Assembly (NCBI RefSeq): GCF_947039875.1
Contig: NZ_CAMRAN010000003.1
Span: forward strand, 102,391 to 166,390
Reading direction: 5' to 3'
DNA from: an uncultured Photobacterium sp.
GTDB lineage: Bacteria > Pseudomonadota > Gammaproteobacteria > Enterobacterales > Vibrionaceae
Length of the DNA: 64,000 nucleotides
In this document: piece after piece, positions 19,848-27,928 of the stretch
How the letters are laid out: each line of letters opens with the position of its first letter
Numbering within the stretch: position 1 is the first letter of the stretch
The notes under the pieces: model-generated
What the model was told of the DNA's origin: nothing
Databases searched by the model: none
The model's input: only the letters and a program-made list of their open reading frames with translations
Position numbers and translations under genes: made by a program

Positions 19848-21440
19848 TTAGTGGCGGAAGTGACGCATACCAGTAAACACCATTGCCATGCCGTGTTCAT
19901 CTGCCGCTGTAATGACTTCATCATCACGCATAGAGCCCCCCGGTTGAATAACACAGGTAATCCCCGCTTCTGCTGCGGCATCAATACCATCACGGAAAGG
20001 GAAGAACGCATCTGATGCCATCACACTGCCCGCCACTTCCAGATTTTCGTCAGCGGCTTTGATGCCGGCAATTTTGGCAGAATAAACGCGGCTCATTTGA
20101 CCGGCACCGACACCGATAGTCATATTGCCTTTGGCATAGACAATCGCGTTCGATTTAACATATTTCGCCACTTTCCAGCAAAATAGTGCATCACGTAATT
20201 CGTCAGCGGTTGGCTGGCGCTTTGATACCACGGTGAGATCATTTACCGATACCATGCCTTGGTCACGATCTTGAACCAATAAGCCACCATTGACACGTTT
20301 AACATCAAAACCGGTAGTTTTAGTCGACCATTGACCACACTCAAGTAGGCGTAAGTTTTTCTTAGCAGCGATAATCGCTGTTGCTTGTGGTGAGACTTTA
20401 GGCGCAATGATCACTTCAACAAATTGGCGATCAACGATAGCTTGTGCGGTTGCTGCATCAAGTTCACGGTTAAAAGCAATAATGCCACCAAAGGCAGAGG
20501 TAGGGTCGGTTTTGTAAGCGCGGTCGTAGGCTTCAAGCAGATTCTCACCAAGGGCGACACCGCATGGGTTGGCGTGTTTTACAATCACACAAGCGGGAAG
20601 GTCAAATTCTTTAACACACTCAAGTGCCGCGTCAGTATCGGCAATGTTGTTGTATGAAAGCGCCTTACCTTGTAGTTGCGTAGCTGTAGCAACCGAGGCT
20701 TCTTGTGGGTGTGCTTCAACATAGAATGCGGCTGCTTGGTGGCTGTTTTCCCCGTAGCGCATGTCTTGTTTTTTCTCGAACTGTTGATTGAAAGTGCGGG
20801 GGAACGTTGACTCTTGATCTCCTTCTTTGTTATCGCCGTAAGAAGGCACCATAGTACCGAAGTAGTTGGCTATCATACCGTCGTAAGCGGCAGTATGTTC
20901 AAACGCAGCAATAGCTAAATCAAACCGTGTCGCCTGAGTTAATGAGCCGTTATTGGCACTCATTTCTGTAAGGACGCGATCATAATCGTCAGCATTGACC
21001 ACAATCGTTACGTCTTTGTGGTTTTTAGCCGCTGAACGCACCATGGTTGGCCCGCCAATATCAATATTTTCTACTGCATCTTCTAAACTGCAATGAGGGT
21101 TAGCAACGGTTTCGGCAAACGGATAGAGGTTAACTACCACCATATCAATGGGGTTTATACCGTGTTGTGCCATGATCGCATCATCAATGCCACGACGGCC
21201 TAAAACACCACCGTGCACTTTAGGGTGTAGGGTTTTTACACGGCCATCCATCATCTCAGGAAAGTGGGTGTAATCTGAAACCTCAGTAACTGCAATGTTT
21301 TGTTCTGCAAGTAAACGAGCGGTACCACCCGTAGATAAGATCTCTATGCCGCGATTGGCGAGGGCGTGAGCTAATTCAACAATACCAGTTTTGTCTGATA
21401 CGCTGAGCAGCGCACGGCGAATAGGACGAACGTTTTCCAT
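19848..21440 (-). CDS. purH: Bifunctional AICAR transformylase / IMP cyclohydrolase
   Basis: PurH catalyses the last two steps of IMP synthesis. With the ATG at 21440 the product is 530 residues (E. coli 529) and begins [19 protein letters not shown]. An ATG three codons earlier (21449) is also possible; neither has a strong Shine-Dalgarno. The N-terminal cyclohydrolase domain shows [11 protein letters not shown] and [10 protein letters not shown], and the C-terminal transformylase domain shows [13 protein letters not shown] and [13 protein letters not shown] PurR box lies 165 bases upstream and a long hairpin lies in the leader. Confidence 0.97.
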   Translation of the reverse strand: MENVRPIRRALLSVSDKTGIVELAHALANRGIEILSTGGTARLLAEQNIAVTEVSDYTHFPEMMDGRVKTLHPKVHGGVLGRRGIDDAIMAQHGINPIDMVVVNLYPFAETVANPHCSLEDAVENIDIGGPTMVRSAAKNHKDVTIVVNADDYDRVLTEMSANNGSLTQATRFDLAIAAFEHTAAYDGMIANYFGTMVPSYGDNKEGDQESTFPRTFNQQFEKKQDMRYGENSHQAAAFYVEAHPQEASVATATQLQGKALSYNNIADTDAALECVKEFDLPACVIVKHANPCGVALGENLLEAYDRAYKTDPTSAFGGIIAFNRELDAATAQAIVDRQFVEVIIAPKVSPQATAIIAAKKNLRLLECGQWSTKTTGFDVKRVNGGLLVQDRDQGMVSVNDLTVVSKRQPTADELRDALFCWKVAKYVKSNAIVYAKGNMTIGVGAGQMSRVYSAKIAGIKAADENLEVAGSVMASDAFFPFRDGIDAAAEAGITCVIQPGGSMRDDEVITAADEHGMAMVFTGMRHFRH

Positions 21441-21470
21441 TGCTACCATCTCTCTAACTACACAGTGAAT

Positions 21471-21525
21471 AGGATATTTTTCAATACCAATCTACTGGGA
21501 TTAGATTGGCGTTGAGAAATATCCT
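21471..21525. repeat. 55-bp intergenic palindrome in the purH leader
   Basis: AGGATATTT pairs with AAATATCCT, then TCAA with TTGA, then CCAATCTA with TAGATTGG. With two G-U pairs, the arms give about 24 paired positions and one mismatch (A86/C510 in the last two or three digits), closing a 7-base loop. It looks like a mobile palindromic repeat or a deliberate leader structure. No other copy was seen in the window. Confidence 0.7.
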
Positions 21526-21604
21526 CGGCTAAAATCGAGCAAAGCTAAAAATAAGTAAACGATATGTATCAATCTGATGCCTATTCTACATGAATACTGA
21601 CATT

Positions 21605-21620
21605 GCGCAAACGTTTGCTA
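21605..21620. promoter_or_regulatory. PurR operator
   Basis: GCGCAAACGTTTGCTA matches the known PUR box pattern (ACGCAAACGTTTGCGT) at 13 of 16 positions, with a perfect 12-bp palindrome in the middle. It lies between purHD and zntR. By E. coli analogy PurR with hypoxanthine or guanine represses purHD here. Confidence 0.85.
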
Positions 21621-21667
21621 TTTGGGTGCGATCACTGAAATATCGAGGTAGTCGAAAGGACGTTTAA

Positions 21668-22138
21668 ATGTATTTAATAGGGCAACTAGCAAAATTATGT
21701 AATGTCAGTAGTGATACATTACGTTTTTATGAAAAGAATGGGTTGATTGAACCTGCGGGTAGAAGTGACAGTGGTTATCGCCTCTATAGTGAGGATAACT
21801 TATCACGGGTTAAATTTATTTTACGGGCAAAAGCGATTGGTTTGAGTCTTGGTGAAATATGTGAGCTATTGGATATTCGCCTTGAGGCAAGCCAGCACAG
21901 TTGTGCTGAAGTTAAAGCGATCACGCAGGCTAAATTAGATGAAGTGGATAGTAAAATTGCTGAACTACAACGGATCCGTGGCGCGTTAACAAAAATCAAT
22001 GATGCTTGCTGTGGTCATCGTAATGATGATGCTAGCCACTGTTCTATTCTTGGTGCATTGAATGATAGCGATGATATGGTAAACCCTGAAGTAAAACCTG
22101 AGCCTTGTCATTCAGGGCAATGCCAATGTGGTCATTAA
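21668..22138 (+). CDS. zntR: MerR-family zinc-responsive regulator ZntR
   Basis: ZntR activates the zinc exporter gene zntA when Zn2+ is in excess by distorting the promoter spacer. The 156-residue product has the MerR winged helix at residues 1-70 (MYLIGQLAKLCNVSSDTLRF), a dimerisation helix, and the metal loop. Cys79, Cys114, Cys115 and Cys125 plus nearby His residues match the E. coli zinc ligands. An extra His/Cys-rich tail (CHSGQCQCGH) is not in E. coli ZntR. The target gene zntA is not in the window. The stop codon overlaps a decayed gene on the other strand. Confidence 0.9.
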   Translation: MYLIGQLAKLCNVSSDTLRFYEKNGLIEPAGRSDSGYRLYSEDNLSRVKFILRAKAIGLSLGEICELLDIRLEASQHSCAEVKAITQAKLDEVDSKIAELQRIRGALTKINDACCGHRNDDASHCSILGALNDSDDMVNPEVKPEPCHSGQCQCGH

Positions 22139-22323
22139 TCGCTGGTGGCTTGTTTGACATTACTGATCACATCTTTGGTTGTGTCTCGAAAGAAATGATC
22201 AGTAGCTTTGGTAGCATGACCGACCTCAGTTAAGCCTTATTTGAGATCTTGCTTATTTTGGCTTGAACAACCGACTACAGCAAAGGTGCTTATAATAAGG
22301 GCTGCGATGGTTATCTTTTTCTA
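22135..22323 (-). pseudogene. decayed small lipoprotein gene
   Basis: Read leftward from 22323, the frame gives KKITIAALIISTFAVVGCSS, a complete lipoprotein signal with lipobox VVGC, then QNKQDLK, an in-frame TAA, then a further 33 codons in the same frame (GLTEVGHATKATDH...) to a second TAA at 22135. The codon where ATG would be expected is TAG. Both the start and one internal codon are therefore lost, while the rest of the frame still reads like a small amphipathic lipoprotein. I do not recognise the family. A sequencing error could explain one defect but hardly both. Confidence 0.65.
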
Positions 22324-22504
22324 TCTGAATAATTGCAGCAAATAACAATGGCTCCAGTGCGGTGCTTTTTAGCTGAGGTCTAAGTAAAAACTGGCTTAAT
22401 ATGTCATGTTTTTGATGAATATTTTCGTTAGTGGTTCATTTGAAATTGTGATAGTTTCAGGGCTTCTAAAATTTGCTTTACCTGTTTAGCAATAAGGAAA
22501 TTCA

Positions 22505-22786
22505 ATGTTAAAAGTGAATGAATATTTTGATGGCCAAGTGAAATCTGTTGGCTTTGAATCTGCCGGTGATCATGCCAGTGTTGGTGTGATGGTGGCAGGT
22601 GAATATACTTTTTCAACCGCTGCCCCTGAGCGTATGACTGTCGTAAAAGGCGAGCTTACCGTAAAACTTCCGGGTCATGTTGATTGGGAAACTTATGGTA
22701 CTGGTGATGATTTTGAAGTGCCTGGTGATAGCGCCTTCCATGTAAAAGTGACCAAAACGACGGCTTATTTGTGTGATTACCTATAA
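22505..22786 (+). CDS. ppnP: Pyrimidine/purine nucleoside phosphorylase (PpnP, DUF1255)
   Basis: PpnP is a small cupin-fold enzyme that phosphorolyses several nucleosides to base and ribose-1-phosphate. The 93 residues (E. coli YaiE/PpnP 94) align throughout: [43 protein letters not shown] and the C-terminal YLCDYL. The start follows AAGGAAATTCA. It stands alone with its own terminator. The gap before it (22324-22504) shows no other gene. Confidence 0.93.
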   Translation: MLKVNEYFDGQVKSVGFESAGDHASVGVMVAGEYTFSTAAPERMTVVKGELTVKLPGHVDWETYGTGDDFEVPGDSAFHVKVTKTTAYLCDYL

Positions 22787-22811
22787 GTTACGTCATTGCT
22801 GAATTATGAAT

Positions 22812-22841
22812 AAAAAAGCTTCGTTATGGCGAAGCTTTTTT
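22812..22841. terminator. bidirectional terminator, ppnP and malI
   Basis: AAAAAAGCTTCG and CGAAGCTTTTTT pair around a six-base loop between two convergent genes. Confidence 0.93.
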
Positions 22842-22855
22842 ATTGGTTGCGATTA

Positions 22856-23884
22856 TTAGGCTGAATCGCGGCAGATAAGTTGTGGTGTGAGGATTACATG
22901 CTGAACGGCACTATCATTTGCTTTCATTCGCATAAGTAAGCGCTGACCAGCTTGATAGCCAATATTTCTGAGGGGTGAACTTACAACGGTCAATGATGGT
23001 TGGCTTAATGTGGCTTCTGCAATATCATCAAAACTAATGATAGCGACCTGTTGATCAATATAATTATCTTTTCCAACACTTTTCCCGCACCGTTTGACAC
23101 CATATATGGCCCCTAATGCGACAGTGGGGCCATGACACAAGATCGCGGTTATTTTGGGGTGCTGAGTCAATAACTGCTGTACCGTTGTTGCTGCATGTAA
23201 TTGTTGATTTTCAGCTTCAATGATCCATTCATTTTTAAATGGCAACCCATATTGGATCAGTGTACTACCAAAGCCCCCTAAGCGTTCTGCACGTGTTAAA
23301 GACTCCCCAGATCCTCCCACATAAGCGATATGACGATGGCCTTGCTTAATTAAATATTGACTGGCAATGACGGCAGCTTGGTGATTATCTGGAGCGATAT
23401 AATCAACGTCGTTGCTAACTGTTGCACGTGCTAAACAGATGGCAGGGATCCCTGCTTGTTGTGCCATGGCAATAACCGTTGCGGTCGCTTCTCTTTCAGG
23501 GCTAAAAGCGATACCTGCGACACCTTGCTGAATCATCGATTGTACACATTGGATCAGTTTTTGCGGATTATGATTCGATTGCGCTAAAAATAATAAATAC
23601 CCTTGTTGTTCTAATACCTCACTAATACCAGCGGTAATCTCTGTATAAAAAGGATCGGTAATATCGGCTAATACCAACCCGATCAAATTGGAGTGAGATG
23701 TGCGTAAATTTGCCGCCGCAGTATTACGAACATAGCCTAAATCAGCGACAGCTTGGTTAACTTTATCGATGGTTGCGGTTGATATTCGACCTTTATTACT
23801 GAGCACTAATGAGACGGTAGAGACAGATACATCAGCATAGGCTGCGACATCAGTTATTTTTATTTTGGGTGTCTTACTCTCCAT
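22856..23884 (-). CDS. malI: LacI-family repressor MalI
   Basis: MalI represses malXY and itself. The start at 23884 gives 342 residues, the E. coli MalI length; an ATG seven codons upstream (23905) is possible. The N-terminal LacI helix-turn-helix reads KITDVAAYADVSVSTVSLVLSN with the hinge helix near residue 55, followed by a periplasmic-binding-protein-like sensor domain containing VGGSGESLTRAERLGGF, which resembles the MalI text. It is divergent from malX, with MalI-type operators between them. The inducer is unknown even in E. coli. Confidence 0.9.
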   Translation of the reverse strand: MESKTPKIKITDVAAYADVSVSTVSLVLSNKGRISTATIDKVNQAVADLGYVRNTAAANLRTSHSNLIGLVLADITDPFYTEITAGISEVLEQQGYLLFLAQSNHNPQKLIQCVQSMIQQGVAGIAFSPEREATATVIAMAQQAGIPAICLARATVSNDVDYIAPDNHQAAVIASQYLIKQGHRHIAYVGGSGESLTRAERLGGFGSTLIQYGLPFKNEWIIEAENQQLHAATTVQQLLTQHPKITAILCHGPTVALGAIYGVKRCGKSVGKDNYIDQQVAIISFDDIAEATLSQPSLTVVSSPLRNIGYQAGQRLLMRMKANDSAVQHVILTPQLICRDSA

Positions 23885-24016
23885 AAGTGAATGTATCCTA
23901 TTCATGTTGTTGCATTTGAGAATGTTAGATTGATAGTGATTATTCTAACAGGATCACAAATTTGGAAATGGGTGCTAACGCGCTATATTTCCGTGATCTT
24001 GTTAGCGATAAAAAAA

Positions 24017-24032
24017 GGTAAAACGTTTTATC
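24017..24032. promoter_or_regulatory. MalI operator 1
   Basis: GGTAAAACGTTTTATC differs at one position from the E. coli MalI target GATAAAACGTTTTATC. It lies 132 bases after the malI start codon edge and 136 before malX. Confidence 0.85.
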
Positions 24033-24108
24033 ATTGATTGCGTAATTTATCAAAAGCGTTGGCAGAAGTCTTGAGCTCATCTTTGTCGACGTTTTTTTTC
24101 AATAAAGA

Positions 24109-24124
24109 GCTAAAACGATTTACC
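24109..24124. promoter_or_regulatory. MalI operator 2 (weaker)
   Basis: GCTAAAACGATTTACC matches the E. coli MalI target at 13 of 16 positions. Its centre is 92 bp from operator 1 and 52 bp before the malX ATG, so it could act in repression by two bound sites. Confidence 0.55.
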
Positions 24125-24168
24125 TCTTTATTATTGACGTTGATTGTTTCGATAGTGAGTGATCCATT

Positions 24169-25746
24169 ATGGCTAAATCTGCACCTAAAACGACGCTGTG
24201 GGAATTTTTCCAAAGCTTAGGCAAAACCTTCATGCTTCCTGTCGCATTATTGGCATTCTCAGGCATTTTATTGGGGATCGGTAGTTCACTGTCTAGTGCT
24301 GCTGTAAAAGAGAGCATGCCTTTTTTAGATAACACCATTTTGCAATTGTTGTTTATGTGGATGACTAAAATTGGTCTAGTGGCCTTTATTTATCTACCTA
24401 TTATGTTTGCGGTTGCGATTCCTCTGGGGCTTGCGCGAGAAGAAAAGGGCGTCGCTGCTTTTGCTGGCTTTGTTGGTTATTCCGCATTAAATCTTTCGAT
24501 TAATTTCTATTTAACCGTTGCGGGTGTTATTGGCGATCCAACGGCAGAAAAAGCGTATGGGGTTAAGTCAATTCTTGGGGTTGAATCGATTGATACCGGT
24601 ATTTTAGGAGCGGTAATTGTCGGTATTATCGTTGCTAAACTGCATGCGCGTTTTTATACCTATAAGATGCCGGATGCATTGGCTTTCTTTGGTGGCGCAC
24701 GTTTTGTTCCTATTATTTCAACCTTAGTCTTGGGTGTGGTTGGTTTAGTCGTTCCTGTGGTGTGGCCATATTTCGCGATGGGTATTACTGGTATTGGTAA
24801 CTTGATTTCTCATGCTGGTCCGTTTGGTCCATTCTTATTTGGTACTGGTGAACGCTTGTTGTTACCTTTTGGTTTGCATCATGTTTTAGTTGCTTTAGTA
24901 CGTTTTACTGAGGCGGGGGGGTCGTTAGAAGTGTGTGGTAAAACGGTCAGTGGTGCGCTGAATATTTTCTATTCAGAACTAGCATGTCCAACGTCTCAAG
25001 GCTTCTCTGGCTCTGCAACTGCCTTTTTATCTCAAGGTAAAATGCCTGTCTTCTTAGGGGGGTTACCTGGTGCAGCTTTAGCGATGTACCATTGTGCGCG
25101 TCTTGAGAATCGTAACAAGGTTAAAGCATTATTATTATCAGGTGTGATTGCTTGTATTATTGGTGGTATCACAGAGCCATTAGAATTTTTGTTCCTGTTT
25201 GTTGCTCCGGCGTTGTATGTCGTGCATGCGATTTTAACTGGGGTTGGCTTTATGGTGATGGGCTTGCTTGGGGTAACGATTGGTAATACCGATGGTAATA
25301 TCATCGACTTCTTAATTTTTGGTGTGCTACAAGGTACGGCAACAAAGTGGTATTTAGTGCCGTTAGTTGCTGCGATTTGGTTTGTGGTTTATTACAGCGT
25401 GTTCCGCTTTGCAATTACGCGTTTTAATCTTAAAACGCCAGGGCGTGAAGTTGAAACTGAAGCAGCATTGGCCTTTGCTGTAACGGGTGAAAAAACCACC
25501 GGCTATAAAGGCGATATAATTTTAGCGGCATTAGGTGGTGCGGATAATTTAGTCTCGTTAGATAACTGTATTACGCGGTTACGCTTATCGGTTAATGACA
25601 TGGGTTTAGTTAATGATGCCGTACTAAAAGCCAATGGTGCTTTAGGCGTAGTTAAGCTTGATGAACATAACTTACAAGTGGTGATTGGGCCACAGGTTCA
25701 TATGGTGAAAAACGAAATTCAAGGGTTACTACCCGCTAGCGCATAA
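24169..25746 (+). CDS. malX: PTS enzyme IICB, maltose/glucose-type MalX
   Basis: MalX is a PTS permease that in E. coli can carry glucose and maltose, though its true substrate is open. The 525-residue product (E. coli 530) has a hydrophobic IIC domain with ten or so membrane stretches (about 15-410), including GLHHVLVALVRFTEAGG and the GGITEPLEFLFLFVAP loop with the conserved sugar-binding Glu. The C-terminal IIB domain carries the phosphorylated Cys467 in LDNCITRLRLSV. It heads a malXY operon, 66 bases before malY, with a terminator between. Confidence 0.93.
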   Translation: MAKSAPKTTLWEFFQSLGKTFMLPVALLAFSGILLGIGSSLSSAAVKESMPFLDNTILQLLFMWMTKIGLVAFIYLPIMFAVAIPLGLAREEKGVAAFAGFVGYSALNLSINFYLTVAGVIGDPTAEKAYGVKSILGVESIDTGILGAVIVGIIVAKLHARFYTYKMPDALAFFGGARFVPIISTLVLGVVGLVVPVVWPYFAMGITGIGNLISHAGPFGPFLFGTGERLLLPFGLHHVLVALVRFTEAGGSLEVCGKTVSGALNIFYSELACPTSQGFSGSATAFLSQGKMPVFLGGLPGAALAMYHCARLENRNKVKALLLSGVIACIIGGITEPLEFLFLFVAPALYVVHAILTGVGFMVMGLLGVTIGNTDGNIIDFLIFGVLQGTATKWYLVPLVAAIWFVVYYSVFRFAITRFNLKTPGREVETEAALAFAVTGEKTTGYKGDIILAALGGADNLVSLDNCITRLRLSVNDMGLVNDAVLKANGALGVVKLDEHNLQVVIGPQVHMVKNEIQGLLPASA

Positions 25747-25753
25747 CGTAACG

Positions 25754-25780
25754 AGCGGAGCTTAACGCTCCGCTTTTTTT
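25754..25780 (+). terminator. terminator after malX
   Basis: AGCGGAGC and GCTCCGCT pair around TTAAC, followed by seven T. It lies within the malX-malY unit and may lower malY expression. Confidence 0.9.
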
Positions 25781-25812
25781 GGACATTTTTTAAGGTTACT
25801 TGCGAGGTTGTT

Positions 25813-26991
25813 ATGTTTGATTTTTCTACGCCTGTGAATCGCTACGGTACTTATTGTACGCAATGGGACTATGTGGCTGATCGTTTTGGTAGCGATGATT
25901 TATTACCCTTCACTATTTCTGATATGGATTTTGCTGTTGCGCCGTGTATTCAACAAGCGTTAACAACGCGGTTAGCTCATGGCGTGTTTGGTTATAGCCG
26001 CTGGAATCATGATGATTTTAAATTTGCTATTACAGGATGGTTTTCTCGCCGTTACCATACTGAGATAAATCCCGATCATATCGTCTATGGACCATCGGTT
26101 ATTTATATTATTTCGCAGCTGGTACAGCAATGGACTGAAGCCGATGATGGCGTATTAGTCCATACGCCGGCTTATGATGCCTTTGCCAATATGCTTAATG
26201 TAAACCAACGACAGTTGCTTACCAGCCCATTACTGAAAACTCATTGTGGTAGTTATGAGATTGATTGGCCGCAGTTTGAAGCGCAAGCTGCACGTGTTGA
26301 GTGTAAGGTGTTGCTATTGTGTAGTCCTCAAAATCCGACTGGACGAGTATGGACGCGTGATGAATTAGTACGTATAGCGCAGATTTGTCACCAATATGGT
26401 GTGAAGGTGATTTCTGATGATATTCATATGGATGTTGCTTTTAGTGATTATATTCCATGGTCACAAGTTGCCGTTGATCAACAGTGGGCTTTAGTTTCTT
26501 CAGCGTCTAAATCATTTAATATCCCCTCACTGACAGGCGCGTATGCGGTGATTGCTGAACAATGTACCCAGCAAGAGTATTTAACCCAACTTAAAGCTGC
26601 TCATGGGCTGTCCTCACCTTCTATTCTCGGCGTTATCGGTCATATTGCAGCTTACAATGACGGTGAAGCGTGGCTGATGAGTCTTAAGGATTACTTGTGT
26701 GACAATTTGGAATATGTGGCTAATCAATTAAATCAGGCTTTTCCGGAACTGAATTACCAAGTGCCGCAAGGAACCTATTTAGCTTGGATTGATTTAAATC
26801 CATTGCAGATTGATATGGATGCATTACAGCAATTATTGATTAATGATTATCACGTCGCCATCATGCGTGGAGATACATATGGTGTTGAGGGCGTTGGTTA
26901 TGTGCGTTTAAATGTAGGCTGTCCACGCAGTAAGGTTGAAACAGGTGTATGGGCGCTGGTGACTGCATTGCATCAATTGGTCGATCGTTAA
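25813..26991 (+). CDS. malY: PLP-dependent C-S beta-lyase / MalT modulator MalY
   Basis: MalY cleaves cystathionine-type C-S bonds and, in E. coli, binds and inhibits the maltose activator MalT. The 392-residue fold-type I aminotransferase (E. coli 390) shows SDMDFAVAPCIQQAL, CSPQNPTGRVW, the PLP-phosphate/pyridine contact D202 in SDDIHMD and the Schiff-base Lys233 in SSASKSFNIPSL, the same number as in E. coli. The C-terminal GYVRLNVGCPRS carries the carboxylate-binding Arg. It follows malX, as in E. coli, which supports the MalY name over other beta-lyases. Confidence 0.92.
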   Translation: MFDFSTPVNRYGTYCTQWDYVADRFGSDDLLPFTISDMDFAVAPCIQQALTTRLAHGVFGYSRWNHDDFKFAITGWFSRRYHTEINPDHIVYGPSVIYIISQLVQQWTEADDGVLVHTPAYDAFANMLNVNQRQLLTSPLLKTHCGSYEIDWPQFEAQAARVECKVLLLCSPQNPTGRVWTRDELVRIAQICHQYGVKVISDDIHMDVAFSDYIPWSQVAVDQQWALVSSASKSFNIPSLTGAYAVIAEQCTQQEYLTQLKAAHGLSSPSILGVIGHIAAYNDGEAWLMSLKDYLCDNLEYVANQLNQAFPELNYQVPQGTYLAWIDLNPLQIDMDALQQLLINDYHVAIMRGDTYGVEGVGYVRLNVGCPRSKVETGVWALVTALHQLVDR

Positions 26992-27012
26992 TATTTGCTA
27001 ATGATAAGTGAC

Positions 27013-27036
27013 GTTACCAAGGATGGTAATATTTTT
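27013..27036 (+). terminator. malY terminator
   Basis: GTTACCA and TGGTAAT pair around AGGA with a T-run after one A, 21 bases beyond malY. Confidence 0.75.
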
Positions 27037-27172
27037 ATGAAGTGTTACGTTTCTGTTGTGAATATGGTCAATAATGTATAACTGGCCGTACTTCTATATT
27101 CTTTCTGAATACTTGTTGTCACCAGTAGTGATATGATTAGGCACACTTTTATACGTAGAGTGAATGCCAATT

Positions 27173-27328
27173 ATGCCTAAGTGTAATAACTGCCAGTCTT
27201 ATGATGTTGAAAGAAGGCATCGAAAATTGTTCCAACGCTTATTAATTAAACGCGTTAATGTTTGTAATGAATGTGGCCATGTCCATAAACATTTTAAGTA
27301 TGCGTTTTTAAATAAATTAGATAATTAA
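27173..27328 (+). CDS. 51-aa zinc-ribbon microprotein
   Basis: A short frame encodes 51 residues starting MPKCNNCQSYDVERRH. It has two CxxC knuckles (C4/C7 and C32/C35), the second as CNECGHVHKH, spaced like a treble-clef or rubredoxin-type zinc ribbon. The linker is very basic (RRHRKLFQRLLIKR). The Shine-Dalgarno is weak (GAGTGA far upstream). A decayed second copy follows directly, which shows that the sequence was once duplicated as a unit and supports its reality. Function not recognised; nucleic-acid binding is a guess from the basic linker. It stands alone between malY and fis. Confidence 0.7.
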   Translation: MPKCNNCQSYDVERRHRKLFQRLLIKRVNVCNECGHVHKHFKYAFLNKLDN

Positions 27329-27372
27329 ATTTTGATCCAAATCTATTTTATGCTGTACGTATACTGATTTAT

Positions 27373-27495
27373 ATTAATTCGTGTAATAACTGCCAATCGT
27401 ATGATATTGAAAGAATAGATCGCAAATTTTATCAACGCCTTTTTATTCGACGTTTATTCAGTGTCGTCAATACGATTATGTGCAGAAATTTTTAA
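27373..27495 (+). pseudogene. decayed tandem copy of the zinc-ribbon gene
   Basis: Starting with ATT in place of ATG, the frame reads S-CNNCQSYDIERIDRKFYQRL and then F-IRRLFSVVN, closely following the first copy. After about 30 codons the second CxxC is lost (NTIMCRNF, then stop), and similarity to the first copy goes on at DNA level for some 40 bases in a shifted frame. The missing start codon, frame shift and lost zinc ligands indicate a dead paralogue. Confidence 0.7.
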
Positions 27496-27545
27496 ATATG
27501 CATATTGAAATTAAATATAGCCAATGTGCTTTTCCTTCTATAATG

Positions 27546-27587
27546 AAAAAGCCCATTTCATCATCACGATGAAATGGGCTTTTTTTA
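27546..27587. terminator. fis operon terminator (bidirectional)
   Basis: AAAAAGCCCATTTCATC pairs fully with GATGAAATGGGCTTTTT around a five-base loop. It serves the leftward dusB-fis unit and could also stop the rightward zinc-ribbon transcript. Confidence 0.95.
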
Positions 27588-27608
27588 TGATCATTAAATC
27601 AATATGGT

Positions 27609-27905
27609 TTAGTTCATGCCGTATTTTTTAAGCTTCTTACGTAGCGTACCACGGTTGATACCCATCATGGTTGCAGCACGTGTTTGGTTACCACGAGTGT
27701 ACTGCATGATAGTGTCTAGTAGTGGTTGTTCAACTTCTGCAAGCACAAGCTCGTACAGATCGTCGACTTCCTGACCATTTAATTGAGCAAGGTAGTTTTT
27801 AAGGGATGCCTTCACTGAATCACGTAATGGTTTCTGCGTGATTTGGTCTTGTGAAGTTACAGTTGTTACTGTTAACGCTTCGGAAGTCAGATTTTGTTCG
27901 AACAT
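27609..27905 (-). CDS. fis: Nucleoid protein Fis
   Basis: Fis is a DNA-bending, growth-phase-dependent global regulator that activates rRNA and tRNA promoters. The 98-residue length is exactly that of E. coli Fis, and the C-terminal helix-turn-helix ([29 protein letters not shown]) is near-identical. The mobile beta-hairpin region (residues 10-26) is more divergent, as in other Vibrionaceae. It is the second gene of dusB-fis, 23 bases after dusB. The operon promoter with a GC-rich discriminator lies before dusB. Confidence 0.98.
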   Translation of the reverse strand: MFEQNLTSEALTVTTVTSQDQITQKPLRDSVKASLKNYLAQLNGQEVDDLYELVLAEVEQPLLDTIMQYTRGNQTRAATMMGINRGTLRKKLKKYGMN

Positions 27906-27928
27906 AATTCTGTAAGCTCTTCTAGTAT

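Noticed and set aside
23930..23962. Half-site resembling CRP (GGATCACA) near malI
   Set aside because: The partner half-site is too degenerate, although CRP control of malI/malX is known in E. coli.
27013..27172. Possible gene between malY and the zinc-ribbon frame
   Set aside because: Only a terminator and AT-rich DNA were found.
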